In this document: piece by piece, positions 1 through 9,151 of the stretch | Position numbering within the stretch: position 1 is the stretch's first letter | Layout: each line of letters starts with the position of its first letter | NCBI RefSeq assembly: GCF_000236805.1 | Contig: NZ_AGFX01000047.1 | Location: forward strand, 62,001-126,000 | Direction of reading: 5' to 3' | DNA: 64,000 nucleotides | From: Paenibacillus peoriae KCTC 3763 | GTDB taxonomy: Bacteria; Bacillota; Bacilli; Paenibacillales; Paenibacillaceae | Made by a program: the position numbers and the translations under genes | The notes under the pieces: model-generated | Told to the model about the DNA's origin: nothing | What the model saw: the letters and a program-made list of their open reading frames with translations, nothing else | Database searches by the model: none

Positions 1-1153
1 GGTGATGATCGCCATCGTACATGCCACGCTGTACAAACTTGATCTCACCTTGAAGGTTGCGCACCTCCAGTTTGCAAAAAGCAGAATTGATTCGCAGGGC
101 CTGGTGCAGCTCGGCACGGCTATTTACAACGACACCGTTCACCCGGTAAATGTCCTCCCCTGGCAGAATGCCCATGGCCGTCGCCGGGCTGTCCGGCAGC
201 ACAGCAAGAACGCGCATTCCTTGCTCCGGATGAACAAACATCGGACTGAGACGGTTTTCCTCCAGGTTGCCATACCAGATCAGCGCTTCATGGGCGAGGA
301 AGGAGAATAACGCTGCCAGCAGCATCAGCGGGCTCCACCACGCCGCCAGCAGACTTAGCAGAAGCAAAACCACGCTGTACAAGAGCAGGCGGTTCGACGT
401 GAGCGCCGCCTTTTGACGTGGCAGGGAGCCCAGCGTCACGCTGCTGAAGCCCATCAGGACTGGTAAGGCAGCCAGCATATATCCGGCTCCGGCGTCGCCG
501 CCGAATAAAGGTGTCCATGGAAGCGCAAAGCCTCCCTGAACGGGAACCAGCAGCAGCAATGGAATCGGCCAGAGATCTTCCATACGGTAGCCTCCAACCA
601 GTCTTCCCCGTTTGCCCTCCACAAATAGTGGAGTGGCCGCCTTTCCTCCTTGCCAGCGAACCAGCAGCGCCTCAGCCACATGCAGCGCGGCGACCAGCAC
701 CAGCAATGCAGGAATATCCAATCCGCGGATAGCTGCTAACGATGCTCCGAGCGCCCCCTCAGGCTGCCAGCCATCTGCGACGTTCAATACAAATTGAGCT
801 ACACCCAGCAGACCTACCGAATAGGCCAGGCACAGGTAACGGACGCGTACCAGCATGAGCAGCAATGTGGTCACCCACAGACACACGATGGAAGCCGTGT
901 TCAGATGTACGCTGATGAACATTCCCAGAGCGGATAGCACCATTCCGGCGATCAAGCCACTCCATACGACGCGCCAGGTTTGTCCTGTCCAGTTGTGCAC
1001 TCTGGTATGAAAGAGCTTACGCTCCAGTAGCATTTGCCGACGATAGCCAAGCGCGACAATGAGTATTGAGATATAGTAAAACGGCTGCAAAAGCAGGTAC
1101 AAGCAAGCATTCAGAACGCTCCATCCCCATTGTAATGCCCATTCCAAGTTCAT
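1..1153 (-). CDS. minJ: MinJ-like polytopic membrane protein with C-terminal PDZ domain (partial)
   Basis: The reading frame starts with ATG at 1153, preceded by AAGGAG, and runs off the window at base 1, so 384 codons are visible and the C-terminus is missing. The protein has many hydrophobic segments over roughly the first 290 residues, then a PDZ-like stretch (MRVLAVLPDSPATAMGILPG, then EDIYRVNGVVV). In Bacillus subtilis MinJ is a multi-pass membrane protein with a C-terminal PDZ domain that links DivIVA to MinD at poles and septa, and it is encoded beside ctpB and ftsEX, as here. The assignment rests on topology, PDZ domain and synteny rather than on a sequence search; another membrane PDZ protein cannot be excluded. 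A terminator of the upstream ctpB gene lies in the 170-base gap, so it may have its own promoter. Confidence 0.72.
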   Translation of the reverse strand, partial: MNLEWALQWGWSVLNACLYLLLQPFYYISILIVALGYRRQMLLERKLFHTRVHNWTGQTWRVVWSGLIAGMVLSALGMFISVHLNTASIVCLWVTTLLLMLVRVRYLCLAYSVGLLGVAQFVLNVADGWQPEGALGASLAAIRGLDIPALLVLVAALHVAEALLVRWQGGKAATPLFVEGKRGRLVGGYRMEDLWPIPLLLLVPVQGGFALPWTPLFGGDAGAGYMLAALPVLMGFSSVTLGSLPRQKAALTSNRLLLYSVVLLLLSLLAAWWSPLMLLAALFSFLAHEALIWYGNLEENRLSPMFVHPEQGMRVLAVLPDSPATAMGILPGEDIYRVNGVVVNSRAELHQALRINSAFCKLEVRNLQGEIKFVQRGMYDGDHH

Positions 1154-1273
1154 TCACACTCCTTATGCCCCTGGCCCGCTGGTATAGCGGATCACGTACA
1201 TTTCATATCCATTTATTCTATATGAAATTGCCAACGTAGGGAAGACAAACCGACAGACTGCCAATAAATCCCA

Positions 1274-1304
1274 ATAATAAAGGAGGCTGTTTCCAGCCCC
1301 CCTT
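1274..1304 (-). terminator. Rho-independent terminator after ctpB
   Basis: On the minus strand GGGGGCTG, GAAA loop, CAGCCTCC forms an 8-bp stem (one G-T pair) followed by TTTATTATT. It lies 20-50 bases past the ctpB stop. Confidence 0.75.
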
Positions 1305-1322
1305 GTTGTAGCCTTCCTATAT

Positions 1323-2789
1323 TTATTTCGCTGCGCCAGTCTTCATTTCCTTCCGAATCTCTTCAATCCCCTGCTTGAGTTGATTATCGTTTTTCGGATC
1401 ACGAATCTTTTGAATCAGCTTGGCTTCCATCGCCGCTGCTGTCTTCGCATCAATGATACCGCTAGCTGTCAGCTTCGCCTGCTTTTGAAAAGCAATAACA
1501 GAGCTTTCGGTCGCTTTATCAAAATAGCCGTCTTCACGCCCCGGTTTGTAACCCAAGCCTTGCAGAATGATTTGCGCATTTTTTACATCGCTGCTATTCA
1601 TGTTGTATTTCAAGGACTTTTCTTTGTTCAGTGGTGCCGCTGTGAAGTATTCAGGCTGCTCCACTGCGATATCCGGCTTAATCCCTTTTTTATGAATCCA
1701 CGTACCGTTTGGCGTTAGCCATTTGGCAATCGTGATTTTGAGTAGGCTGCCGTCGCCCATTTGCTTGTCATAGCTGGTTTGTACGGTTCCTTTACCAAAG
1801 GAGTTTTCCCCGATCAACACTGCACCAGCCGATTGCTGGAGAGCACCTGCCAGAATTTCGGACGCGCTAGCGCTGCCTTTATTCATCAGCAAAGTCACCG
1901 GATAGTTTTTGCTTGAACCTTTGGATTTCTCTTCTTCACGCTTCTGGTTCTTGTCTTCCACCTGTACAATCGTTTTGCCCGCAGGAACAAATTGCTGGGC
2001 AATATCAATGACGACCGAAAGCACACCGCCAGGGTTATTACGCACGTCGATGACGAGTCCTTTAAGCCCCTTCTTTTCCAGCTTCGCCAGCTCCTCTTTG
2101 AAACGTTCTGCTGTATTCAACGAGAACTGGGTGATGGTAATAACTCCTACACCACCGCTTTCCATATGAGCTGTGACGGTTTCCATATCAATGTTGTCAC
2201 GGGTAATCGTGTATTCGAGCGCATCAGGAGAGCCATTGCGCTGAATTTTGACCTTGGCCTGACTGCCCTTGGGTCCCCGAATTTTGGAAACGGCCTTGTT
2301 GAGATCCAATCCATCCAGTGTTTCACCATTAACAGACAAAATAATATCCTTAGCCCGTAGTCCCGCCTTCTCGGCCGGAGAACCTTTAATCGGCGTTACT
2401 ACGACTACTTTCCCGTTTTCCGCTGCTACCTCGGCTCCGATCCCGGTAAAAGAGCCTTCAATAGATTGCTCAAACTGTTGCGCAGTTTCTTTGCCCATAT
2501 AAGAGGAATACGGGTCGCCTAGCGACTCCATCATACCATTGATAGCGCCATCCACCAGCTTGGTACGATCCACATCCTGATAATATTGTCCCTGAATCAG
2601 GTCCATCGCTGTCTCAATTTTGCGGATATCACTTCTGGAGGCGGAACTGCTACCTGTCACACTTGCCAGCAGTCCCTCGCCCAGAGCGCTATTCCCCACT
2701 GTGGCCGTTCCAGTATAAGCAAAAGTGAGCAGACTGCCGCCAAGCAGGCCAATCACCATCAAGAGTACTGCTGTACTTTTTTTCAACAT
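1323..2789 (-). CDS. ctpB: S41 carboxy-terminal processing protease (CtpA/CtpB type) with PDZ and peptidoglycan-binding domains
   Basis: A secreted or membrane-anchored serine protease of 488 residues. Residues 1-30 form an N-terminal signal anchor. A PDZ domain follows at about 100-185 (GSPAEKAGLRAKDIILSVNG). The S41 catalytic core spans about 200-385, with the Ser/Lys dyad in GSASASEILAG (Ser) and SFGKGTVQT (Lys). A PG_binding_1 repeat occupies about 400-460 (ILQGLGYKPGREDGYFDKAT). The short charged tail is GIEEIRKEMKTGAAK. In B. subtilis CtpB cleaves SpoIVFA to trigger sigma-K processing. Here it sits between a peptidase associated with ftsEX and a minJ-like gene, which also fits a vegetative envelope role. 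The ATG is preceded by AAGGCGG. Confidence 0.9.
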   Translation of the reverse strand: MLKKSTAVLLMVIGLLGGSLLTFAYTGTATVGNSALGEGLLASVTGSSSASRSDIRKIETAMDLIQGQYYQDVDRTKLVDGAINGMMESLGDPYSSYMGKETAQQFEQSIEGSFTGIGAEVAAENGKVVVVTPIKGSPAEKAGLRAKDIILSVNGETLDGLDLNKAVSKIRGPKGSQAKVKIQRNGSPDALEYTITRDNIDMETVTAHMESGGVGVITITQFSLNTAERFKEELAKLEKKGLKGLVIDVRNNPGGVLSVVIDIAQQFVPAGKTIVQVEDKNQKREEEKSKGSSKNYPVTLLMNKGSASASEILAGALQQSAGAVLIGENSFGKGTVQTSYDKQMGDGSLLKITIAKWLTPNGTWIHKKGIKPDIAVEQPEYFTAAPLNKEKSLKYNMNSSDVKNAQIILQGLGYKPGREDGYFDKATESSVIAFQKQAKLTASGIIDAKTAAAMEAKLIQKIRDPKNDNQLKQGIEEIRKEMKTGAAK

Positions 2790-2945
2790 CTAATCGTCCA
2801 CCGCCTTCTCTTTATCTTGTAGCCTATTCCTCAAACGTATATCCATTCACGCAGTATACGTCTAGCTTGTACGGAATATGATAATTGTATCCTACTCTGA
2901 GTCTCAATGCACATGTTCTTCATCGGGTATCAAGCTATGAAAGCA

Positions 2946-2990
2946 AAGCCCTATCTACAACCGTATTGGCTACAAATAGGGCTTGCCTTT
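2946..2990 (-). terminator. Hairpin downstream of the M23 peptidase gene
   Basis: AAGCCCTAT at 2947-2955 pairs with ATAGGGCTT at 2976-2984. It lies 10-50 bases past the stop of the M23 gene. The T-run on the minus strand (GCTTTGCTTTC) is weak but plausible, so the hairpin may only attenuate transcription. Confidence 0.5.
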
Positions 2991-2995
2991 TTCAA

Positions 2996-4279
2996 CTATA
3001 AATAGTTCATCGGATTTACAGGTTTGTTATTCTCGCGCACCTCAAAATGACAGTGAGGTCCTGTTGAATTACCCGTCGAACCAACTTCCGCAATTTTTTG
3101 ACCGCGTTTCACCGTCTGTCCCGTATGAACCACCGTACCACCATTGCGAATATGTCCGTATAGGGTCCATAGCCCGTCTCCGTGGTCAATCACAACCGTG
3201 TTTCCATAGCCACTCCACCATTCGGCCACAATGACAACACCGTCTTCTGCTGCATGAATATCGGTTCCCTGCGGAGCCGCCATATCAATGCCTGTGTGGC
3301 CTTTCAGCTTGCCTGTAATCGGATGTACCCGCATGCCAAAAGTGGATGAGAGTCGGTAATGAGATACAGGCAAAGCCAATGTACCTGTCCCACCCGTATA
3401 TGTACTGGCTGCCGCATGGCTGGAATTCGAGCCGGTGCCTGAGGATGAAGAAGCATATCGCTTGGCTTCAGCAGCACGTGCAGCCGCTCTGGCACGTGCT
3501 GCTTTGGCAGCCTGCTCCGCTCTGAGCTTATTTTTCTCCTGCAACAGACCCACACGTTTGTTAGCGAGGGCTACCAGCATATCATTTTGCTCTTCACTGA
3601 TTTCATCTGACTCAGCAATATCATGATCATAGCCGGCAATCAATCTTTGCTTCTCTTGCTCTTTGGAATTCAGCTCTGCTTTGGCGTCCTGCTTGATCGC
3701 ATACAGCTTCTTCGCATTTTTATATTCCGTGTCGAGCTGCTTCTTCTTGCTTACGACCAGGGCCTTGTCCTTTTTATGCTCGTCCAACAGTATTTGATCC
3801 TGCTCCACGATCGTTTTTAAGGAATCTACCCGGCTGAGAAAGTCGCTAAAGCTGGTCGAAGACATAAGCACGTCCATATATGAGACGGTTCCATCCGTAT
3901 ACATCAGACGCACGCGAGTTTCCAGCATTTTTTCCCGTGACTGGATACGATCAATCGCTTCAGCTAAATCTTTTTTAGTCGCACGCAGATTATCTTCCGT
4001 TTGATCTATCTCAACTGCTACACGAGTCAGTTGGTCGCTGACACTATTAATCTGACCAAGTACAATTTTCAGGTTTTGCACGGTTTTATTTTTATAATGC
4101 TGGGCATACTGTTTATCTTGAGCAGCCTTTTCCTGCTGTTGCTTGGCAGATTTGGACTGCTTTTCCAATTGGTTCAACTGCGAATTGATTTCACTCATGC
4201 TTTTGGCATATCCGTCAGAAGGCTGAATCAGCAATGCGGCTACGAGGGTAGCGGCCAACACAGATCCTGTTTTCTTCAA
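2996..4279 (-). CDS. Secreted coiled-coil M23 (LytM-type) peptidase, EnvC-like
   Basis: A 427-residue protein. A signal peptide occupies residues 1-26 (cleavage near GYAKS). A long charged coiled coil covers about 28-260 (repeated K/E/Q/L heptads) and an Ala/Ser-rich linker about 265-300. The C-terminal M23 domain spans about 305-427. Zinc-ligand motifs are intact: GHTGIDMA (HxxxD) and HCHFEV (HxH). Coiled coil followed by LytM is the EnvC arrangement, in which the coil contacts the FtsX extracellular loop. The gene lies 99 bases downstream of ftsX on the same strand. FtsEX partners in B. subtilis (CwlO) and streptococci (PcsB) carry different catalytic domains. I infer that this M23 enzyme is the FtsEX-gated peptidoglycan hydrolase here; its motifs predict activity, unlike the degenerate LytM of E. 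coli EnvC. Confidence 0.85.
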   Translation of the reverse strand: MKKTGSVLAATLVAALLIQPSDGYAKSMSEINSQLNQLEKQSKSAKQQQEKAAQDKQYAQHYKNKTVQNLKIVLGQINSVSDQLTRVAVEIDQTEDNLRATKKDLAEAIDRIQSREKMLETRVRLMYTDGTVSYMDVLMSSTSFSDFLSRVDSLKTIVEQDQILLDEHKKDKALVVSKKKQLDTEYKNAKKLYAIKQDAKAELNSKEQEKQRLIAGYDHDIAESDEISEEQNDMLVALANKRVGLLQEKNKLRAEQAAKAARARAAARAAEAKRYASSSSGTGSNSSHAAASTYTGGTGTLALPVSHYRLSSTFGMRVHPITGKLKGHTGIDMAAPQGTDIHAAEDGVVIVAEWWSGYGNTVVIDHGDGLWTLYGHIRNGGTVVHTGQTVKRGQKIAEVGSTGNSTGPHCHFEVRENNKPVNPMNYL

Positions 4280-4378
4280 CTTGCAATCCCCATCCTTTAT
4301 CGCAAAATCTTTATCGCAACATAACAGCGGGCTTCCCCGTTCTAATTGAGTTCGATACGACGTTCACCAAATGATTCT

Positions 4379-5296
4379 TTATACTTTCAAGAACTTGCGC
4401 ATGGACAGGGTACTGCCAATAATGCCGACCAGCATCCCCAAAATAACCAGTAAAGCACTCAACTGAATCCAAATGCCCTCAAGCGGCATCAGCTTCAGCA
4501 TATTCAATGCGATATCTCCCTGAACGGCCGTGAGCAGACGCTGATAGCCTGTAAATAAAATACCTACGGTAAGCAGGGAACCAATGAGACCAATAAGCGC
4601 GCCTTCGATAAAAAACGGCCATCGTATAAAAAAGTTGGTCGCACCGACCAGCTTCATAATGCTAATCTCTCTGCGTCGTGCCAATATCGTCACACGAATC
4701 GTATTCGAGATCAGGAACATGGACATAATCCCCAACCCGGCTACGAAAATAAAGCCAACATTACGGATCAGCTTGGTTATCGTAAAGAGCGTTTCTACGG
4801 TGCCTTTTCCATAACGAACCTTTAAAATCGGCTTCTCTGGATGCAACGTATTCAGCTTCTCAATCTTCTCGGCCACAAATGGAACCGTCGTCGGTTCAAT
4901 AACCTCTACCACAATTTTGTCCGGCAGCGGATTGCTGTCCTTGTCAAAGCCCTCCAGCAAGTCTTTGCCGCTCTCTCCCAGATCTTTGCGCAGCTCTTCC
5001 AATCCTTGAGCTTTAGTCACAAAGCTGGTTTTACTGATTTCCGGCATGGCCGCGATTTCCTTTTGCAGCGTTTCACGCATGCTCTGATCCACATTCAGCT
5101 CCAGAAACACGTTAACCTCCACCTGACTATCTGCTTGATCAGCCAAGGAGTTGACGTTGAGCACCAGCATGATAAACACGCCCAATATAAGCAGTGATAC
5201 AATAATTGAGGTGATGGATGCTACGGACATCCAGCCATTGCGGAATATGTTTTTGAAACCTTCCCGCATATGACGCAAGAAGGTATTAAAAGTCAT
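4379..5296 (-). CDS. ftsX: Cell-division ABC transporter permease FtsX
   Basis: A 305-residue membrane protein with the FtsX layout. There is a short cytoplasmic N-terminus ([19 protein letters not shown]), TM1 at about 22-48, and an extracellular domain at about 50-170. Three further TM segments lie at about 175-205, 225-255 and 275-300, and the C-terminus is MRKFLKV. The extracellular loop is the known docking site for peptidoglycan hydrolases or their regulators. The start overlaps the ftsE stop by 11 bases, so the two genes are translationally coupled. No lesion was seen. Confidence 0.95.
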   Translation of the reverse strand: MTFNTFLRHMREGFKNIFRNGWMSVASITSIIVSLLILGVFIMLVLNVNSLADQADSQVEVNVFLELNVDQSMRETLQKEIAAMPEISKTSFVTKAQGLEELRKDLGESGKDLLEGFDKDSNPLPDKIVVEVIEPTTVPFVAEKIEKLNTLHPEKPILKVRYGKGTVETLFTITKLIRNVGFIFVAGLGIMSMFLISNTIRVTILARRREISIMKLVGATNFFIRWPFFIEGALIGLIGSLLTVGILFTGYQRLLTAVQGDIALNMLKLMPLEGIWIQLSALLVILGMLVGIIGSTLSMRKFLKV

Positions 5297-5972
5297 ATCC
5301 GTACTCCCCTCTGACCTGGTCTCTTACGATGTTGCCATTTTCGATGGCAATAACGCGTTTACGCATGGAGTTCACGATGTCCTTATTGTGTGTTGCCATC
5401 ACAATCGTCGTCCCCCGGAAATTAATTTCGTCCAGCAATTGCATGATCTCCCACGATGTTTCGGGGTCCAGATTACCCGTCGGCTCATCGGCAATGATCA
5501 CCGAGGGATTGTTCACGATGGCCCGTGCAATCGCTACGCGTTGCTGCTCCCCACCGGAAAGCTGGGCAGGCTCGCGATTCATTTTCTCTTTCAAACCAAC
5601 CAATTCGAGCACTTCCGGCACTCGTTTGCGAATCAGCTTTTTGGGAGCCTCGATAACTTCCATAGCAAACGCTACATTCTCATAGGCCGTCAAACGCGGC
5701 AAAAGACGGAAATCCTGAAAAATGACTCCGATGTTACGACGAACATAGGGAATTTTACGCTGCTTGAGCTTCCCGATATTAAATCCATTAACCGAAATTT
5801 GCCCCTTGGTCGGTACTTCTTCTCTATAAATAAGCTTCATAAAAGTCGATTTACCCGCCCCGGACGGGCCGACTACGTATACGAATTCATTGCGGTCAAT
5901 TCTGACCGACACTCCCTGAAGTGCGTGGGTCCCGTTAGTATAGGTCTTCCACACATCCTGCATTTCAATCAC
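5286..5972 (-). CDS. ftsE: Cell-division ABC transporter ATPase FtsE
   Basis: A 228-residue ATPase with all ABC motifs: Walker [10 protein letters not shown] near residue 35, signature [15 protein letters not shown] near 137, Walker [14 protein letters not shown] near 158, and H-loop ATHN near 190. It opens with [20 protein letters not shown], typical of Firmicute FtsE. Translation probably starts at GTG 5972, with GGGAAG seven bases upstream; an in-frame ATG at 5963 has poorer spacing. It pairs with FtsX at the septum or sidewall to transmit ATP-driven changes to an external cell-wall hydrolase. It is the first gene of the minus-strand cluster. Confidence 0.96.
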   Translation of the reverse strand: MIEMQDVWKTYTNGTHALQGVSVRIDRNEFVYVVGPSGAGKSTFMKLIYREEVPTKGQISVNGFNIGKLKQRKIPYVRRNIGVIFQDFRLLPRLTAYENVAFAMEVIEAPKKLIRKRVPEVLELVGLKEKMNREPAQLSGGEQQRVAIARAIVNNPSVIIADEPTGNLDPETSWEIMQLLDEINFRGTTIVMATHNKDIVNSMRKRVIAIENGNIVRDQVRGEYGYDF

Positions 5973-6081
5973 TCGATCACTTCCCGCTGCTTAATCATGT
6001 TACGTATAACCTAATAACCATTCGACATATTCCATGCATTTCCTTTAAAAATATCTGTATTTCATCATACCGTTTATCATT

Positions 6082-6097
6082 GTAACAAATTTGTTAC
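6082..6097. promoter_or_regulatory. Perfect 16-bp palindrome between divergent ftsE and the VanW gene
   Basis: GTAACAAA TTTGTTAC is an exact palindrome in the 224-base divergent intergenic region. It has the size and symmetry of a dimeric repressor operator. No well-spaced sigma-A promoter could be assigned around it, so its role is unknown. Confidence 0.45.
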
Positions 6098-6196
6098 CTA
6101 AATAGTACCGAAAGTTTTCCGCATTTGGCACATATACATGAATATGATGGCACACAAATGCGTTACCAAGCTTACGAGACAGGAGACAACTGCACT

Positions 6197-7615
6197 ATGA
6201 AAAAAATTCATTTATCTGTCATTTGGATATGGTGTGGACTTTTGGCGCTGGCAATATTATGGGGAGGGCTTCACCTGTACGCCGACAGACAAACGCTGCC
6301 AAAAGGAGTAAGGGTCGGAGGAATCAGCATGGGAGCTATGGATAAAACAGCCGCTCTTCGCCTGCTGGACGAAAAACTGGATGCCTTGAAGCAACGCCCT
6401 CTGATCTTAACGGATAATGACAGCAGTGCGCAGGATATAAAATTTACCCTTGGAGAAGCAGGGATTACTTATAATGCAGCAGCATTTCGTAATGCCGTGA
6501 AGGCGCTCGGCTCGGAGCATCTGTGGACTCGTGTTCAGACACGCTTTACCTTTGAAAAGGAATGGTCTGTCACGCCTTCCCGACATGAGACAGTCTTAAA
6601 AGCCCAATTGGGGACCGATTGGGAGGAACAGCGCTACGGCATGCCGGTGAATGCCGTACGTCAGATCACCGCATACGATCAGGTTCACTATATTCCGGGG
6701 CGATCCGTCCGCCGCCTGGATTGGCCCAAATTAAACGTAGCACTGGATAAGGCGCTGCCCAAGGATTTAACCTCCTCCGGGGAACCAGTACGAGTGGAGC
6801 TGCCATTTCGTCAATTGGAACCGGATATTACGGTGGATAGCCTGCGGGACGAAGGTATCGAGCGTAAAATCGTCCAGTTTTCCACCAGCCTGGGCAGCAG
6901 CTCGGAAGGACGTGTGTATAACGTCAACTCGGCCGCCAGCACTATTGACGGTTTGATCCTCAAGCCAAGCGACACATTTGACTATGGTCAAATTATAGCC
7001 AAGGCTGAGCGCACTCAAGGCTTCCGTGAAGCTCCGGTGATCGTGAACGGACAGCTGGAGTCCGGCATTGGCGGTGGAATTTGCCAGGTCTCCAGCACCG
7101 TCTATAATGCGGCGCTGCGAGTCGGTTTGGACATTATTGAGCGGCGCAACCACTCCTTGCCGGTCAGCTATCTGCCCAAGGGGCAGGATGCCACTTTTGC
7201 TACAGGATCTATTAATTTTCGCTTTAAGAACAATACGGGCAAGCATTTGCTCCTGCGTGCCGCTGTTCAAAACCGCATGCTTACCGTAAAATTTTTTGGC
7301 ACCTTCCCGTCCAATGTGTCCTATGAGCTGGAATCTCGCACGGTTCGTGTCCTTCCTATACCGGAAAAGAGAATCCGTAATGGCTCATTTTCCTCCGGCT
7401 TCTATCAGGTACTTCGGCAGGGGAGGGAAGGTTATGTAGTGGAAACATACCGAATCAAAAAGGTGGACGGCAAGACTGTGGAACGCATCCGGATCAGCCG
7501 CGATACATACCATGCGCAACAGCGCATTGTTGCTGTTCCTGACGAAAGTACATCGTCTGAACCACAAACACGTGAACCGCAAAAGCGTATCATTGAGGAC
7601 GGCATAAGCGAATAA
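6197..7615 (+). CDS. VanW-family membrane-anchored protein with peptidoglycan-binding-like and G5-like regions
   Basis: The ATG at 6197 follows AGGAG, so I prefer it over an in-frame TTG at 6125. This gives 472 residues. An N-terminal TM anchor at about 8-27 (VIWIWCGLLALAILWGGLHL) is followed by an extracellular PG_binding_4-type region at about 40-220. The VanW domain covers about 240-375; its hallmark is the GGGICQVSSTVYNAALRVGL stretch. A G5-like tail (GKTVERIRISRDTYHAQQRI) follows. VanW proteins are widespread in Firmicutes. The name comes from a vancomycin cluster, but no resistance role follows from it, and the biochemical function is unknown. It is monocistronic and convergent with the SLH gene. 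Confidence 0.88.
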   Translation: MKKIHLSVIWIWCGLLALAILWGGLHLYADRQTLPKGVRVGGISMGAMDKTAALRLLDEKLDALKQRPLILTDNDSSAQDIKFTLGEAGITYNAAAFRNAVKALGSEHLWTRVQTRFTFEKEWSVTPSRHETVLKAQLGTDWEEQRYGMPVNAVRQITAYDQVHYIPGRSVRRLDWPKLNVALDKALPKDLTSSGEPVRVELPFRQLEPDITVDSLRDEGIERKIVQFSTSLGSSSEGRVYNVNSAASTIDGLILKPSDTFDYGQIIAKAERTQGFREAPVIVNGQLESGIGGGICQVSSTVYNAALRVGLDIIERRNHSLPVSYLPKGQDATFATGSINFRFKNNTGKHLLLRAAVQNRMLTVKFFGTFPSNVSYELESRTVRVLPIPEKRIRNGSFSSGFYQVLRQGREGYVVETYRIKKVDGKTVERIRISRDTYHAQQRIVAVPDESTSSEPQTREPQKRIIEDGISE

Positions 7616-7620
7616 ACGAA

Positions 7621-7678
7621 AGATCCCCCTTCAACGGCTGCCTGAATCGGTTCAGACAGAGTTAAAGGGGGATTTTAA
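7621..7678. terminator. Bidirectional terminator between VanW and SLH genes
   Basis: ATCCCCCTT (7623-7631) pairs with AAGGGGGAT (7665-7673), with T-rich flanks on both strands. It serves two convergent genes that end at 7615 and 7690. Confidence 0.8.
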
Positions 7679-7689
7679 TTATAGATTGA

Positions 7690-8865
7690 TTACTCGCTGC
7701 GTTTACCCAAAACAGAAACTTCTACAGGCGCACTTTCGTTGCCGTCTGCATCTTCAGCCTTGATCACCAGCTTGACCGTTGCTTTTTGAGCAATCACACT
7801 GATACTAAACGCACCATCATCCTTGGCTACCGCACTACCGATGGGCAGATCGTTGGAATAGGCAGTCACTGTGGAACCAGCTTTGGCTGTCCCTGTAATT
7901 GTACCTTCCCCGTCATACACATCATTGACTTTCAGTGTACCTGTGCTTGAAACCGCGTCAGTAGTTGTGTCTATAGTTGCGTCTGTATCTGCATTAGTAT
8001 CGGTTGTTGTAGAGTCGTCCACAGTCGTGCTGCTGTTCGTCGCAGCATCTGTAGTTGTGGTTGTGCTTTCTGTGCTAGTACTTGTGCTGATATCTTCAGC
8101 TTCGCTGCCGGAAGTAGTAGACGTATTGCCATAAGTAGAATCCGTAACGTTACTGTACGTGGAATCTGTTACGGTTCCGCCAGGAGTCGTTGTCAGATTA
8201 TCAACAGAACTCAGGTTGTAACCGGAGGCTGCATCCAGAATAGCAATCGCTTCTGCACGAGTCAGCGGCTTCAATGGCTGGAATTTGCCATCAGGATAGC
8301 CGTTAATGATTTTTTGCTCCGCAGCTGCCGCTACACTTTTCTTCGCCCAAGATCCAATCTTGTCGGAGTCGATGAATTTAGTGACATCTGCTGCGTTACC
8401 CGCAGTCAGTCCAATAGCTTTGCCCACGATAGCCGCGGCTTCCTGACGTGTCACTTTTCCATTCGGTTTGAGCTTGTTATCTGCATAGCCGCTTATGTAA
8501 CCTGCATTCACGGCACTTGTCAGCTCATTGTATGCCCAGTGCGACCCTGGTACGTCTGTGAACGTTCTGCTTCCATTACCGTTTACTTTCACACTGTCCG
8601 CATACGTTACGTCCGTCACAGCCGGAGTATCCACTGTAAACGTACCCAAGCTGCGGTTCAGAAGAACAATAAATTCTGCGCGCGTAATCGCCGCATCCGG
8701 TTTCGCTGCACTATCCAAATGCCCTGTAGCTGACCAGCGTTGTACCTGATCTCCTGCCCAATGGCCGCTTGTTGTTTGAGGAGCTGCTGCCGCTGCGCTG
8801 AATGCGCTTAGAATAAGGCCCGTACTCAATACACCTGTAACTGTGTTTCTGAACTTCTTCCCCAT
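7690..8865 (-). CDS. S-layer-homology (SLH) domain surface protein with Ser/Thr-rich linker and Ig-like C-terminus
   Basis: The start is placed at ATG 8865, nine bases after AAAGGAGG, rather than at an upstream in-frame ATG at 8898. The product has 391 residues. A signal peptide (MGKKFRNTVTGVLSTG...) ends near AAAAPQ. Three SLH repeats occupy about 25-210 (GHWAGDQVQRWSATG; GSHWAYNELTSAVNAGYISG; GSWAKKSVAAAAEQKIINGY). A low-complexity Ser/Thr/Asp linker spans about 220-310, and a bacterial Ig-like module covers about 315-390 (GTITGTAKAGSTVTAYSNDLP). SLH triplets bind pyruvylated secondary cell-wall polymer, so the protein is expected on the cell surface, with the Ig module displayed through the flexible stalk. 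No catalytic domain is visible. Confidence 0.9.
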   Translation of the reverse strand: MGKKFRNTVTGVLSTGLILSAFSAAAAAPQTTSGHWAGDQVQRWSATGHLDSAAKPDAAITRAEFIVLLNRSLGTFTVDTPAVTDVTYADSVKVNGNGSRTFTDVPGSHWAYNELTSAVNAGYISGYADNKLKPNGKVTRQEAAAIVGKAIGLTAGNAADVTKFIDSDKIGSWAKKSVAAAAEQKIINGYPDGKFQPLKPLTRAEAIAILDAASGYNLSSVDNLTTTPGGTVTDSTYSNVTDSTYGNTSTTSGSEAEDISTSTSTESTTTTTDAATNSSTTVDDSTTTDTNADTDATIDTTTDAVSSTGTLKVNDVYDGEGTITGTAKAGSTVTAYSNDLPIGSAVAKDDGAFSISVIAQKATVKLVIKAEDADGNESAPVEVSVLGKRSE

Positions 8866-9082
8866 ATTATAAATTCCTCCTTTGGTTGGCTTCGTCATTC
8901 TTTTTTAAACACTTTACCAGAAATCAAACCCAAATAACCCCCAAATTGAAAAAATCGTCCCATATAACCACATCCCGCCTAATGTAGGATGAATAATGTT
9001 TAGGACTTAATACCTAGACATTTGCTAAAATATGTATTCAGGATGCATTAGCATGGCTACCCATCCAAGGGCACTAAACAGG

Positions 9083-9142
9083 TTAAAAAAATCCCCGCAG
9101 CTTCCTCATCACACTAAGATGAAGAGGAGATTGCGGGGATTT
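9083..9142 (-). terminator. Strong terminator at the end of the membrane glycan operon
   Basis: A long stem formed by 9090-9110 and 9119-9141 (core AATCCCCGCA with TGCGGGGATT, then CTTCCTCATC with GATGAAGAGG) is followed on the minus strand by TTTTTT. It lies 10 bases past the 9152 stop. The rest of the 286-base gap up to the SLH gene start holds nothing I could assign. Confidence 0.85.
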
Positions 9143-9151
9143 GTTGTACAA

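Noticed and set aside
6125-6196. 24-residue N-terminal extension of the VanW protein
   Set aside because: It depends on a TTG without a ribosome site; the ATG at 6197 has AGGAG and directly precedes the membrane anchor.
6197-7615. Vancomycin-resistance function
   Set aside because: VanW is a domain name only; no vanHAX-type genes are present, so no resistance claim is justified.
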